Source of the DNA: Aurantimonas coralicida
GTDB lineage: Bacteria > Pseudomonadota > Alphaproteobacteria > Rhizobiales > Rhizobiaceae
Assembly: GCA_011050685.1 (NCBI GenBank)
Contig: DRFF01000056.1
Span: forward strand, 1 to 47,364
Length of the DNA stretch: 47,364 bases
Reading direction: 5' to 3'
In this document: piece by piece, positions 15,217 to 23,805 of the stretch
How positions within the stretch are numbered: position 1 is the stretch's first letter
How the letters are laid out: every line of letters starts with the position of its first letter
Made by a program: the position numbers and the translations under genes
Notes under the pieces: model-generated
Seen by the model: only the letters and a program-made list of their open reading frames with translations
Databases searched by the model: none
What the model was told of the DNA's origin: nothing

Positions 15217-16731
15217 GTGACGACACTCGTGCAGACATCCTATCCACTTCGACGGTTGTTTCGCCGGCTCGACTTCGCCCCCGCGCCGAGGGACGATTCC
15301 CTGGGGCACCTCCTCGCGGTCTGGCAAGCGCGACGAGATGAGTTGATTTTTCCGTCGAAAAGCGGTCTCGACATCGAGAGTCTCGATCCGCAAGGCAAGT
15401 TTGCCTTCGTATATGGCGTGGCGGAGAAGGGGCGGAATTATACGCTTCGTTCCGGCGCCAGATCGGTGGATGCGGTGCTCGGGCATTGTGATGTCGGGGC
15501 AAGCTTATCCGACGCGCCACGCCGTCGCGGGGCGGTGCGGCTAAGGCGTTTGTTCGACGCCGTCCGGGAGGCAGGCGAACCCTTGCTTGCGGAGTTTACG
15601 CTCGACGAGGCCGGCAGCGAGGCGGAGGCGGTCGAGATGTTGCTGGCGCCGCTCTCCGAGGACGGCCGTACCATCGACGCGATTGTCGGCGGGCTGTCGC
15701 TTCGCGCGATCGAAACGGACGCGCTGAGCCCGAAACGACGTGCCGTGGCACGCCCGGACGGTCCGATGCTGTTCGCGCTCGGCTCCAGCGCATCCTTCGG
15801 GCAGCGTGTCGCCCGACATCTCGGCATCATGCTTGCGGCTCACGAGGAACGTTTTTTCGAGGACGGCGAACACAAGGCCCGTCCGCTCGTGAGCATTCGT
15901 GACCGCGATGTTTATGTCATCGACAGCCTCACCGGCGATCTGCGGCACACGAGCAATGACAAGCTGTGCCGGATGCTCTTCTTCATCGGAACCCTCAAGG
16001 ATTCCGGTGCTGGCCGCGTCACCGCCGTGGTTCCTTATCTCTGCTATGCCCGCAAGGACCGGCGGACCAAGAGTCGCGACCCGGTCACGACCCGCTATGT
16101 CGCACAACTGTTCGAGGCTGTCGGGACGGATCGCCTGATGAACATGGAGATTCATAATCTCGCCGCCTTCCAGAACGCTTTCCGCTGCCCGACGGTCCAT
16201 CTCGACGCCAACAGCGCCTTCATCAGCCATTTCGCGGCAAAGATCGGGGATGTGCCGGTTGCGGTCGTCTCGCCCGATCTCGGCGGCGCCAAGCGGGCGG
16301 AGATCTTTCGCGAGCGGTTGGAAACGATGCTCGGCCGTCCGGTCGCGAAAGGCTTCATGGACAAGCAGCGCAGTGGTGGTGTCGTGACGGGGGAGCTATT
16401 CGCGGGCGATGTCGACGGCCGCATGGTGATCGTGGTCGACGATCTGATCAGCACCGGGACCACAATGGCGCGGGTCGCGGCGGTCTGCCGTGCCAAAGGC
16501 GCGACGAAGGTTTCGGTCGTGGTGACCCATGGCCTGTTCACCGGTGGCGCTGATACGCTCTGGAGCGAGGCGGCGATCGATGAAGTCGTGATCACGGACA
16601 CCGTGCCGCTCCCCGCGCTCGACGCTGCGGCGGTCGCAAACCGCCTGGTCGTGCTGGAGACGGCGGACATTTTCGCCGATGCGATCGTAGCGTGTCGTGG
16701 CGCGGACTCCAGCCTTCACCGTCGGCGCTGA
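15217..16731 (+). CDS. PAS-domain / ribose-phosphate pyrophosphokinase fusion
   Basis: A 504-residue fusion. Residues about 25-180 resemble the alphaproteobacterial PAS_5 fold (VWQARRDELIFPSKSGLDI, FVYGVAEKGRNYTLRSG, MLLAPLSEDGRTIDAIVGGL). Residues about 188-504 are a PRPP synthetase: YARKDRRTKSRDPVTTR (ATP/ribose-phosphate region), VSPDLGGAKRAE, a catalytic-loop DKQRSG, and the PRPP loop VVDDLISTGTT. Prs makes PRPP from ribose-5-phosphate and ATP; a ligand- or redox-sensing PAS domain in front is not the usual form. The start is GTG at 15217, chosen because GGAGGGG lies ahead and the upstream ATG is inside the FNR-type site. It converges with the gene at 16780. Confidence 0.82.
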   Translation: MTTLVQTSYPLRRLFRRLDFAPAPRDDSLGHLLAVWQARRDELIFPSKSGLDIESLDPQGKFAFVYGVAEKGRNYTLRSGARSVDAVLGHCDVGASLSDAPRRRGAVRLRRLFDAVREAGEPLLAEFTLDEAGSEAEAVEMLLAPLSEDGRTIDAIVGGLSLRAIETDALSPKRRAVARPDGPMLFALGSSASFGQRVARHLGIMLAAHEERFFEDGEHKARPLVSIRDRDVYVIDSLTGDLRHTSNDKLCRMLFFIGTLKDSGAGRVTAVVPYLCYARKDRRTKSRDPVTTRYVAQLFEAVGTDRLMNMEIHNLAAFQNAFRCPTVHLDANSAFISHFAAKIGDVPVAVVSPDLGGAKRAEIFRERLETMLGRPVAKGFMDKQRSGGVVTGELFAGDVDGRMVIVVDDLISTGTTMARVAAVCRAKGATKVSVVVTHGLFTGGADTLWSEAAIDEVVITDTVPLPALDAAAVANRLVVLETADIFADAIVACRGADSSLHRRR

Positions 16732-16779
16732 GGCGTCAGGACGGCCACGTCCGGAGCGGAGAATGCCGGCGTGCGGGCC

Positions 16780-17220
16780 TCAGCTGAGATGACGCTGGAT
16801 TTCGCCGACCGGGTGCTTCGTGAGGTCCTTGTCGATCTCGGCCACGATCAGCTTGCGGACCGCGTCGGTGAAACATTCTCGCAAAGTCGCCAGCGTCTTC
16901 GGCGGCGCCACGATGATCAGCGCCTTCAAGTCTTCCCGCGCGCGGAGCCGGTCGATCTCCTCGGCCACTTCGGATGCGAATGCCGCTTCGGCCGCGGCAT
17001 GCCAGTCGGTCTGCCCGACGGCGCTGCGCCGTCCCTGGGTCTGCGTTCTGCCGGGCTCGTCGCTTCCCTGCTCGCCGGTGGGCGGATTGTCCGGCGCTTC
17101 GAGAACATGCTCGACCGTTAGATTGGGATTGAACGGGCCGCCTTCGTTTATGAGCACGAGGGCCTTGCGCCCGTCGGCGACGAGGACCCGCGCATGGTGC
17201 GGGATCTTGACCGTGGTCAT
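16780..17220 (-). CDS. Host-attachment (PF10116 / baeRF-like) family protein, second copy
   Basis: A 146-residue PF10116 protein: HARVLVADGRKALVLINEG at the N-terminus, a polar linker with a TDWHAAAEAAFASEVAEEI helix, and DLKALIIVAPPKTLATLRECF plus VAEIDKDLTKHPVGEIQRHL at the C-terminus. The C-terminal lysine/threonine/histidine segment (DLTKHPVGEI) is a family signature better kept here than in the shorter copy at 10031-10390. AGGAAG precedes the start. A near-perfect FNR-type site lies 66 bases upstream. Confidence 0.82.
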   Translation of the reverse strand: MTTVKIPHHARVLVADGRKALVLINEGGPFNPNLTVEHVLEAPDNPPTGEQGSDEPGRTQTQGRRSAVGQTDWHAAAEAAFASEVAEEIDRLRAREDLKALIIVAPPKTLATLRECFTDAVRKLIVAEIDKDLTKHPVGEIQRHLS

Positions 17221-17285
17221 GGCGATTACACTTCCTGCGTTCGATGTCCGAGATCAGAGGATAGCCGCATTGGCGACGCCCGGCT

Positions 17286-17299
17286 TTGACAAGGATCAT
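17286..17299. promoter_or_regulatory. Imperfect FNR/FixK-type site TTGACAAGGATCAT
   Basis: One base short of the palindromic consensus (last A is T). It is centred 72 bases before the PF10116 gene at 17220 (minus strand), predicting a start near 17251. Confidence 0.5.
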
Positions 17300-17376
17300 G
17301 TCCGCGCGCTCCCATGTGGCGAAATCCGACTGATTCGCTCCTTGCCCCCGGGCCGCCTGCCGAAAGCGCGGCCTGG

Positions 17377-18429
17377 CTATCGCAGGGCCTCCTCCGCCAA
17401 GGCGAGGTATCGGCTCGCGAGCGGTTCCCACTTGGCTGGCTCTCTTGGTGCGGCGTCGAGAAGATGGGCGAGGGAAAGCCGTACGCGCAACATCGCGCGA
17501 AACGCGGTGTAGAACGCGATCAGTCGCGGCGGCGGGCGATCGCCGAGTTGGTCCGCTACCGCCGCGACAAGGGTCGGGCCGATGGCGGGCGCGCTCAGTA
17601 TTCGGCATTCCAGGCCGAGAAAGGCCAACTCGTCGAGCGGATCGACGAGGCGCAATTCTCGGCTGAATTCGAGGCAATCGAAGATCACGATCGGATCGGT
17701 CAGGCAGATGTGCTCCGGTCGCAGGTCACCGTGCCCCTCGACGATGCGGCCGGTCCGCGCCCGCTCCTCGATCAGCGGGCGGTCTTCCGCCATTCTCTGG
17801 TCGAGCAGGTCCAGCACTGTCGGAAGGCGCGTGTGATCCACCGCGAAGGCGCGCCGCGTCAGGATCGCCCGGTTTTCCGCCTGCTGCGCCATGAGACGGT
17901 CGACATAGGCAGTCGGATCGACGGCCGGATGGTCGGCTGCACGGTAGAACCGCGCCAGGAGAGCCGCGATCTGATCTGTCTCGGCCGCGCCGATTCGGTC
18001 TTCTTGAAGCATCCGGTCGAACATGCGGTCCGCCGGCAGACGTCGCATGACCACCAGCCAGTCTACGATGGATCCGCTGCCGCCGAGCGCCAGCGCGCCG
18101 GCGTCGTCCTCGGTAAGGGGAACGGTTCCCAGATAGGTCTGCGGCGCCAGCCGCCGGTTGAGACGGACTTCCTCGCCGCAATTCTCTTCGCGGGCCGCCA
18201 ATGTGGTGAAATCCAGGAACGGGAAGCGGACCGGCTTCTTCAGCTTGTAGACGAGGTCGCCGGCTAGAAAAACCCAGGACATGTGGGTCTCCGTAACGAG
18301 GACATCGGCTGGGGCATGATCGTAGGAGGCCGGCTCGCTGAGGAACCGGACCTTGGCTTCGATGGCGCGAGTGTCGGCGCCATCGGGCGGCGACGCGGGG
18401 ATTTCAGCGAATGTCGGGTCGCTCGGCAT
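17377..18429 (-). CDS. COG2187 aminoglycoside-phosphotransferase-like kinase
   Basis: A 350-residue protein of the kinase-like family. The N-terminal lobe has THMSWVFLAGDLVYKLKKPV, whose lysines act as nucleotide contacts. The C-terminal lobe has the catalytic loop EGHGDLRPEHICL and the metal-binding IFDCLEF. The C-terminal P-loop domain carried by many COG2187 proteins is absent. The substrate is unknown; similarity to antibiotic kinases is only of fold. Rv2004c of the mycobacterial DosR regulon belongs to the same broad family. The ATG at 18429 is used because similarity starts soon after; an alternative ATG is at 18465. It lies 74 bases downstream of the DUF2267 gene. Confidence 0.8.
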   Translation of the reverse strand: MPSDPTFAEIPASPPDGADTRAIEAKVRFLSEPASYDHAPADVLVTETHMSWVFLAGDLVYKLKKPVRFPFLDFTTLAAREENCGEEVRLNRRLAPQTYLGTVPLTEDDAGALALGGSGSIVDWLVVMRRLPADRMFDRMLQEDRIGAAETDQIAALLARFYRAADHPAVDPTAYVDRLMAQQAENRAILTRRAFAVDHTRLPTVLDLLDQRMAEDRPLIEERARTGRIVEGHGDLRPEHICLTDPIVIFDCLEFSRELRLVDPLDELAFLGLECRILSAPAIGPTLVAAVADQLGDRPPPRLIAFYTAFRAMLRVRLSLAHLLDAAPREPAKWEPLASRYLALAEEALR

Positions 18430-18503
18430 GGGACGCACCGAACCAGATATGGGCCGAGATGTCATCGACGCTGCCCGACGCGGCGATCGCGGCCGGCCAT
18501 GCT

Positions 18504-18935
18504 TCAGCGGGTTGGCCAGAGTTCCCGCAGAGCCTTGCGCATGGAATTGCGAACCTGCGTGATCTCGCCTTCGGAGATATGCCGGTCGAGCAGCCTGAAA
18601 ACCGCGGCGATGGCTTCCTCCGTGTCATCGAACGGATCATCGCGGAGATCGTTCTCGACGCGGGCGACGAAATCCTCTTTCGTCCGGTTCCAGGCCGGGG
18701 TCGCCGAGGGCTGCCAACCCTCGAAGAAGATGCCGCGAATGAGGACGGGCAACTGCGCCGACAGATCCGCGGCTTCCTCGACCGAAATCGCGTCGCGCAG
18801 AGCGTGGAGCACCGATCGAAGCAGTCGCGAGGCGTGACGCTCAAGGCCCTCGTTCAAATCGTCGGCGAGTTCGTTGACCCATTGCTGCGCCTGCTGCGCC
18901 CCATGGGAGAAGGCGGGGATTGCGCTATCGTTCAT
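18504..18935 (-). CDS. DUF2267 domain protein
   Basis: A 143-residue helical protein. The stretch WVNELADDLNEGLERHASRLLRSVLHALRD, the segment AADLSAQLPVLIRGIFFEGW and the later FVARVENDL are the recognisable DUF2267 core. It resembles proteins placed with heat-shock and stress genes; the function is unknown. The start at 18935 has GGAGGACAGG upstream. A FixK-type site at 18997-19010 sits inside the end of ppsA, with a plausible -10 (CATAAA on the minus strand) at the expected distance. The gene therefore probably has its own oxygen-regulated promoter. Confidence 0.82.
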   Translation of the reverse strand: MNDSAIPAFSHGAQQAQQWVNELADDLNEGLERHASRLLRSVLHALRDAISVEEAADLSAQLPVLIRGIFFEGWQPSATPAWNRTKEDFVARVENDLRDDPFDDTEEAIAAVFRLLDRHISEGEITQVRNSMRKALRELWPTR

Positions 18936-18996
18936 GATCCTGTCCTCCGCACGACAATTCCGATCGCCTTTTATGGGCGCGTCCGCCAAATCCGCA

Positions 18997-19010
18997 TTGC
19001 GCCAGATCAA
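18997..19010. promoter_or_regulatory. FixK-type site TTGCGCCAGATCAA
   Basis: Fits TTG(A/C)-N6-(T/G)CAA. It overlaps the ppsA stop codon region and predicts leftward transcription from about 18962, 27 bases before the DUF2267 start at 18935. Confidence 0.6.
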
Positions 19011-21397
19011 ACCGCCGGTCTGCTGCCTTCGGCTCGTGCGACATGCGCCTTGACCGCGGCGAAGCTGTCCGGGCTGATCGAGATCGAGTCGATGCCGCAC
19101 TCGACGAGGAAGGCGGCGAAGGCGGGATTGTCGCTCGGGGCCTGACCGCAGAGGCCGACTTTCGCGCCGGCCTCGCGGGCCGCGTCGATCATGCTGCGGA
19201 TCATCCATTTCACCGCCGCGTCCTCCTCATCGAACAATTCGGCCAGAAGGCTGGAATCGCGGTCGACGCCGAGCGTCAGCTGGGTCAGGTCGTTGGAGCC
19301 GATGGAGAAGCCGTCGAAGCGTTCGGCAAAACCGCGCGCGAGGATGACGTTGGAGGGGATCTCGCACATGACATAGACCTGAAGCCCGTCCTGGCCGCGC
19401 TTCAGCCCATTCTCCGCCATGACATCAAGCACCCGGTCGGCCTCGCCGAGCGTGCGGCAGAACGGGATCATGACGATGACATTGGCAAAGCCCATCTCCT
19501 CGCGCAGTCGCCGGATCGCACGACACTCCAATGCGAAGCCCTCCCGGTAACGTGGCGAGTAGTAGCGCGAGGCGCCGCGAAATCCGAGCATCGGATTCGC
19601 CTCCTCGGGCTCGAAGCCCTGTCCGCCAACGAGATGGGCGTATTCGTTGGTCTTGAAGTCGCTCATCCGCACGATGCAGGGATTGGGGTGCGCGACGGCG
19701 GCGATGCGCGCCAGCCCTTCGGCCAGCCTGTCGACGAAGAAAGCCGGCTTGTCCGCGTAGCCGCGCGTGATGGCCTCGATCTCAGTCCGGACGGCCGCAT
19801 CGGTGATCGCCGCGAAATTGACCAGAGCCATCGGGTGGATCTTGATGGCGTTGTTGATGACGAACTCCATGCGGGCAAGGCCGACGCCGTCGGCCGGCAG
19901 TCGCCACCAGCGCGCGGCGGCGGCCGGATTGGCGAGATTCAGCATGATCTCGGTTCGCGTGGATGGCGCCTCGCCGGGATCGCTTTCCTCGACCGTGATG
20001 TCCGCGTCGCCTTCGTAGACGAAGCCTTGGTCGCCCTCCGCGCAGGACACCGTGATTGCCTGCTCGTCATGCAGCAGCTGTGTCGCGTCGCCCGTGCCGA
20101 CGATGGCCGGCAGGCCGAGTTCGCGGCTGACGATGGCCGCATGCGAAGTGCGCCCGCCATGATCGGTGATGATCGCGCTCGCGCGTTTCATGATCGGCAC
20201 CCAATCTGGATCGGTGGTTTCCGTCACCAATATGGCGCCGTCCACGAAGCGGTCGATTTCGTCCGGAGTGCGGATCATGCAAACCGGCCCCGAAACGATC
20301 GCCTGTCCGATCGACAGGCCGGTGCAGAGCGTCCGGCCATGGGCGCCGAGCCGGTAGCTCTTATGCACACCGGCGGTTCGCTGCGACTGCACGGTTTCGG
20401 GTCGCGCCTGGACGATGAAGAGCGACCCGTCGCGGCCGTCTTTCGCCCATTCGATATCCATTGGACAGCCATAATGCCCTTCGATCGTCTTCGCCCATCG
20501 GGCCAGCGCGAGGATATCGTCATCACTCAGTACCAGGCTTTGCCGCTCGATCAGCGAGGTGGGCACGTTTTTCACCGGTCGCTCACCGCCCTTGGCGTAG
20601 ATCATCTTGATCTGCTTGGCGCCGAGCGTTTTCTGTATGATCGGCGTGAGTTGCGGATTGTCGAGGAACGGCTTGAAGACCTGGTATTCGTCGGGATCGA
20701 CGGCGCCCTGCACGACGTTTTCGCCGAGGCCCCAGGCCGCATTGATGATCACCACACGGTCGAAGCCGGTTTCGGTGTCGATGGAGAACATTACGCCCGA
20801 ACTGCCGAGGTCGGAGCGCACCATCCGCTGAACGCCCACGGACAGCGCGAGCTTCATGTGATCGAAGCCCTTCGCCTGACGATAGCTGATGGCGCGGTCG
20901 GTGAAGAGCGAGGCATAGCAACGCCGGCAGGCGTCCAGCACCTTCGCCGGACCCGCGACGTTCAAAAAGGTCTCCTGCTGCCCGGCGAAGCTCGCATCCG
21001 GCAGGTCCTCGGCGGTGGCGCTGGAGCGGACGGCGACGTCGACATCGTCGACGTCGGAGCGGCGCGACAGTTCCTCGTACGCCTTCGTGATCGCCGCGGC
21101 GGATTCGTCCGGCCAGTCGCCGCGCAGGAATGCCGCCCGAATGGTTCGGCCGGCCTCGGCGAGCGTGATCTTGCGGGCGACCTCTTGCGCGAGCGTATCG
21201 CCAATGATCGCCGCGATTCCGTTTGCCGCGACGAAACGTCTGAACATCTCGGCTGTCGTGGCAAATCCAGGGGGAACCGCCACACCCGCGGGGGTGAGCT
21301 TCTGGACCATCTCCCCCAGAGAGGCGTTCTTGCCGCCGACTTTGGCGACGTCGACACGCACGATTTCCTCGAACCAGAGTATGTCGCTCTTGGGCAT
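19007..21397 (-). CDS. ppsA: Phosphoenolpyruvate synthase
   Basis: A 796-residue PEP synthase (pyruvate + ATP + water to PEP + AMP + phosphate). The N-terminal ATP-grasp part has VGGKNASLGEM and VAVRSSATAEDLPDASFAGQQ; the swivelling domain has GGRTSHAAIVSRELGLPAIV with the phosphorylated His. The C-terminal PEP/pyruvate barrel has GSNDLTQLTLGVDRDS and GLCGQAPSDNP with the catalytic Cys. Length is that of PpsA (about 790) rather than PPDK (about 880), and the AMP-type order of domains agrees. The start is taken at 21397; an ATG at 21415 with GGAG upstream is a real alternative adding six residues. It enables gluconeogenesis from pyruvate. Confidence 0.94.
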   Translation of the reverse strand: MPKSDILWFEEIVRVDVAKVGGKNASLGEMVQKLTPAGVAVPPGFATTAEMFRRFVAANGIAAIIGDTLAQEVARKITLAEAGRTIRAAFLRGDWPDESAAAITKAYEELSRRSDVDDVDVAVRSSATAEDLPDASFAGQQETFLNVAGPAKVLDACRRCYASLFTDRAISYRQAKGFDHMKLALSVGVQRMVRSDLGSSGVMFSIDTETGFDRVVIINAAWGLGENVVQGAVDPDEYQVFKPFLDNPQLTPIIQKTLGAKQIKMIYAKGGERPVKNVPTSLIERQSLVLSDDDILALARWAKTIEGHYGCPMDIEWAKDGRDGSLFIVQARPETVQSQRTAGVHKSYRLGAHGRTLCTGLSIGQAIVSGPVCMIRTPDEIDRFVDGAILVTETTDPDWVPIMKRASAIITDHGGRTSHAAIVSRELGLPAIVGTGDATQLLHDEQAITVSCAEGDQGFVYEGDADITVEESDPGEAPSTRTEIMLNLANPAAAARWWRLPADGVGLARMEFVINNAIKIHPMALVNFAAITDAAVRTEIEAITRGYADKPAFFVDRLAEGLARIAAVAHPNPCIVRMSDFKTNEYAHLVGGQGFEPEEANPMLGFRGASRYYSPRYREGFALECRAIRRLREEMGFANVIVMIPFCRTLGEADRVLDVMAENGLKRGQDGLQVYVMCEIPSNVILARGFAERFDGFSIGSNDLTQLTLGVDRDSSLLAELFDEEDAAVKWMIRSMIDAAREAGAKVGLCGQAPSDNPAFAAFLVECGIDSISISPDSFAAVKAHVARAEGSRPAV

Positions 21398-21440
21398 TGT
21401 ACACCAATCCTGCATCGTCTCCGATGCGGCTTTTCAAGTT

Positions 21441-21812
21441 CTAGTGGAAGCCGATTTCAACGCCACCGACCAACTGCAGAACGGCCGCCGAAATGGCGAT
21501 GGCGGGCGAGACTCCGCGCCCGGCGGCTATCGTCTGATCGTCGTCCTGAGACTCGTTTTCCCGCAGGACACAGCTCCATTGAGAGCCGGGACGCGTGCCG
21601 CCTCGCAACGTGATAGCCCAGCCGGGCAAAGCCTTCGCCACAAGGGCTAGCGCGCCATCCGTCGACGCGAGGGCATCGCGGGAGTCGGCGGGCTCGGCCA
21701 CCGCGGGCACGTGCTCCTCGAGCGCGCGGCGAATGTTCGTTACCAGTTCCAGATCCACCTCGTGGGTTGTCGCACAGCGGATCAGCAGACTTTTCAGATC
21801 TATCTCGGCCAT
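21441..21812 (-). CDS. Hypothetical protein, possible ABA-sandwich domain
   Basis: A 123-residue protein not firmly recognised. The C-terminal half, ALPGWAITLRGG, QWSCVLRENESQDDDQ and SPAIAISAAVLQLV, resembles small ABA-sandwich proteins found in phages and in alphaproteobacterial genomes, with the W-x-C-x-L-R-E and acidic triplet pattern. The start at 21812 has AAGGGG upstream; the in-frame ATG at 21860 lacks a ribosome site. It ends 43 bases before ppsA and is probably co-transcribed with it. Confidence 0.6.
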   Translation of the reverse strand: MAEIDLKSLLIRCATTHEVDLELVTNIRRALEEHVPAVAEPADSRDALASTDGALALVAKALPGWAITLRGGTRPGSQWSCVLRENESQDDDQTIAAGRGVSPAIAISAAVLQLVGGVEIGFH

Positions 21813-22189
21813 AGCGAGCGGCCCCTTCCATCGATGATCAAAGATGTTGCCGAGTCTCATCGCCGGTCACGTTGATTCCGCGTGACGGGAGAGCGGTGGA
21901 CCGAGCCGTTATGTCCGCACCTGTTCTCCCGAAGACCGACACGTACAAGTGTGCGGTGTTTTCGCTGTCTGCGGACGGACCGCACCGAACGCGCTACCGA
22001 CACAACGACATCGACCAGACCGCGGCATTGACGCGGATCAATGTCGAAGCCGTATCTTCGCCGACACGTTGCATATCCCGCCGGGCGCGCGCGGCCTGGG
22101 GTGCGGAACATGCTTCGGTCTCTCCGGATCGATACGGGCTCAGGGTGAGGAAAATTCCTCAAGGCGTAGCAGGAAAGAAGGCGGGCACA
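21813..22189. other. Divergent intergenic region before the metallophosphatase
   Basis: 377 bases between the leftward hypothetical/ppsA pair and the rightward metallophosphatase. Apart from the FNR-type site at 22028-22041 nothing firm is seen. Short open frames here lack ribosome sites. Confidence 0.6.
22028..22041. promoter_or_regulatory. FNR/FixK-type site TTGACGCGGATCAA
   Basis: Exact TTGAY-N4-RTCAA in the divergent region. It predicts rightward transcription from about 22076 (start codon 22190) or leftward from about 21993 (start codon 21812). No convincing -10 was found on either side, so direction is undecided. Confidence 0.7.
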
Positions 22190-23161
22190 GTGAGATCACC
22201 GGATCTGACGCAGGAAGAGCGGGACGCACTCGCTTTGCTGGAGGCGCGAATCGGACATCTGCATGTCCGACAGCGGCTCGGCCTGGAGAAAGACTACGAG
22301 GCCCATGTATTCCGAAGGGGCACGCATTTCTTCCACATCGAAAACTGGTACTCGATCCACGGTCTGATCCGCGGCGGGCTCAAGCTCGTCGGCCTGCATC
22401 GACGCGGCCAGCGCAACGCCCACAGGATCCAGGTCCGCCACAACGAGGTCCGCCTGGCGGAGTTGCCTGCGGCGTTCGATGGCTACACAATTCTGCAGCT
22501 CTCCGATCTCCACTTCGGCATGAGCTCCGGCTTTCTCGGGTCACTCCTGGAGATGCTCGTGCCGCTTCGCTACGATCTCTGCGTCCTCACCGGCGACTAT
22601 CGCGCGCTCACCTTCGGCCCGTGGGAGGCAGCGGTCGACGACCTCCGCCGTTTGCGACCGCATCTATCAGGCCCGGTCTATGCGATCCTTGGAAACCACG
22701 ACACCATCCGCATGGTGCCGGGTATGGAGGACGCGGGCTATAGCCTGCTCCTCAACGAGTGGGTTCGATTATCGCGGGACAGCGTGACGGTGTATCTCGC
22801 CGGCATCGATGACGCGCATTTCTACCGGCTTGAGAATTATCATCGTGCCGCGCACGACATTCCGCAAAACGCCGTCTCGATTCTGTTGTCCCACACCCCC
22901 GAGGCCTATCGGCATGCCGCCCATGCGGGTTTCGATCTCATGCTGTGCGGCCACACCCACGGCGGGCAGATATGCCTCCCGGGCGGTATTCCCATCCTGA
23001 CCGATGCCGATAGCCCGCGCGCCATGGCCAAGGGGCCTTGGCGCTGGCACGACATGGGCGGCTACACATCGGCGGGGGCAGGCACCTCGATCGTGGATGT
23101 GCGGCTGAACTGTCCGCCGGAGGTTACCCTGCATCGGCTGCGGCGAGCGTCGCCTCAATAA
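22190..23161 (+). CDS. YkuE/YaeI-like metallophosphoesterase
   Basis: A 323-residue calcineurin-like phosphoesterase. All metal-site blocks are present: LSDLHFG near residue 106, LTGDY near 135, GNHD near 170, LLSHTPE near 227 and CGHTHGGQICLPGG near 247. No transmembrane helix or signal peptide is evident, unlike many YaeI relatives, so it is probably cytosolic. Residues 1-80 form an extension with HVRQRLGLEKDYEAHVFRRG. The start is GTG at 22190 with AGGAAAGAAGG upstream; a GTG at 22145 is an alternative. The gene end overlaps the convergent CarS reading frame by seven bases. Confidence 0.82.
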   Translation: MRSPDLTQEERDALALLEARIGHLHVRQRLGLEKDYEAHVFRRGTHFFHIENWYSIHGLIRGGLKLVGLHRRGQRNAHRIQVRHNEVRLAELPAAFDGYTILQLSDLHFGMSSGFLGSLLEMLVPLRYDLCVLTGDYRALTFGPWEAAVDDLRRLRPHLSGPVYAILGNHDTIRMVPGMEDAGYSLLLNEWVRLSRDSVTVYLAGIDDAHFYRLENYHRAAHDIPQNAVSILLSHTPEAYRHAAHAGFDLMLCGHTHGGQICLPGGIPILTDADSPRAMAKGPWRWHDMGGYTSAGAGTSIVDVRLNCPPEVTLHRLRRASPQ

Positions 23162-23651
23162 GGCCGGTCTCGAATTCTGAGGCGGTACAGCAGGACGGAC
23201 AGCAACATTTCGAGGAGGACGAACGCGGCGGTCAGGAGCACAATATCGGCAGTGCCCAGATTCAGTTGAGCCTGGAGAACGAGGAGGGGCAGCAAGGACT
23301 CTGGAATTTGATCGAGCCCGAACGCCCGCGCATGCACCGCGAGCCCCAGCCGCCGCTTGCAGAAGCTGGCGAAAAGATCGCCCGTCAGCGCCAATGCGGC
23401 GAGGATCGCGCCAACCCCCAGCCCAGCCCGAGAAGACTGGCCGTCAGGCCGGCGGCCAGGGTCGAGGCGACGATACCGCGCATGGTCTTTGCCGCGCCAA
23501 ACAGGCGGCGCCCGTCGAAGAACGTCAAACCGCCATCAAGTGGCCACGCCAGCCGGTTCGCCAGAAGCCTGGTCGCGAGGATCGGAACGCCGTTGGCGAC
23601 GAGGAGAAGGGCAAGAATTCGAGCAAGCAGAAATGGGTCGGCTATCGTCAA
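23155..23651 (-). pseudogene. carS: CDP-archaeol synthase family protein CarS, one frameshift
   Basis: Two abutting frames give one CarS/DUF46-type membrane protein. The first covers ADPFLLARILALLLVANGVPIL, DGGLTFFDGRRLFGAAKTMRG and GLGWG; the second continues ILAALALTGDLFASFCKRRLGL and FGLDQIPESLLPLL. Adding one G to the G5 run near 23415 restores a single frame of about 165 residues, the usual length. CarS enzymes transfer CMP to unsaturated lipid alcohols; the bacterial substrate is unclear. The start is TTG at 23651 behind AAAGGA; the ATG at 23819 lies inside an FNR-type site. Whether this is a true pseudogene or a base-calling error cannot be told. Confidence 0.75.
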
Positions 23652-23742
23652 AGATCCTTTCGTCAGCGAAGGTCTCGGTCGGCTCGGCGGCGAACCGGGA
23701 CGGCGTAGCAGCCAAGCATTACGGCTTTCGCAAATGGCGTCA

Positions 23743-23756
23743 TTGATCCCGCGCAA
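23743..23756. promoter_or_regulatory. FixK-type site TTGATCCCGCGCAA
   Basis: Fits TTG(A/C)-N6-(T/G)CAA. It predicts leftward transcription from about 23708, 57 bases before the carS start. It is one of two sites spaced 63 bases, six helical turns. Confidence 0.55.
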
Positions 23757-23805
23757 AGGGTTTGCCGACCGCTGCTTAGACCATCGCTCGGAGTCGAGGA
23801 GCTGG

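Noticed and set aside
19043-21613. An 856-codon plus-strand open frame opposite ppsA, longer than ppsA itself
   Set aside because: It is the mirror frame of a high-GC gene; its translation is low-complexity and has no ribosome site, while the minus strand shows every PEP synthase motif.
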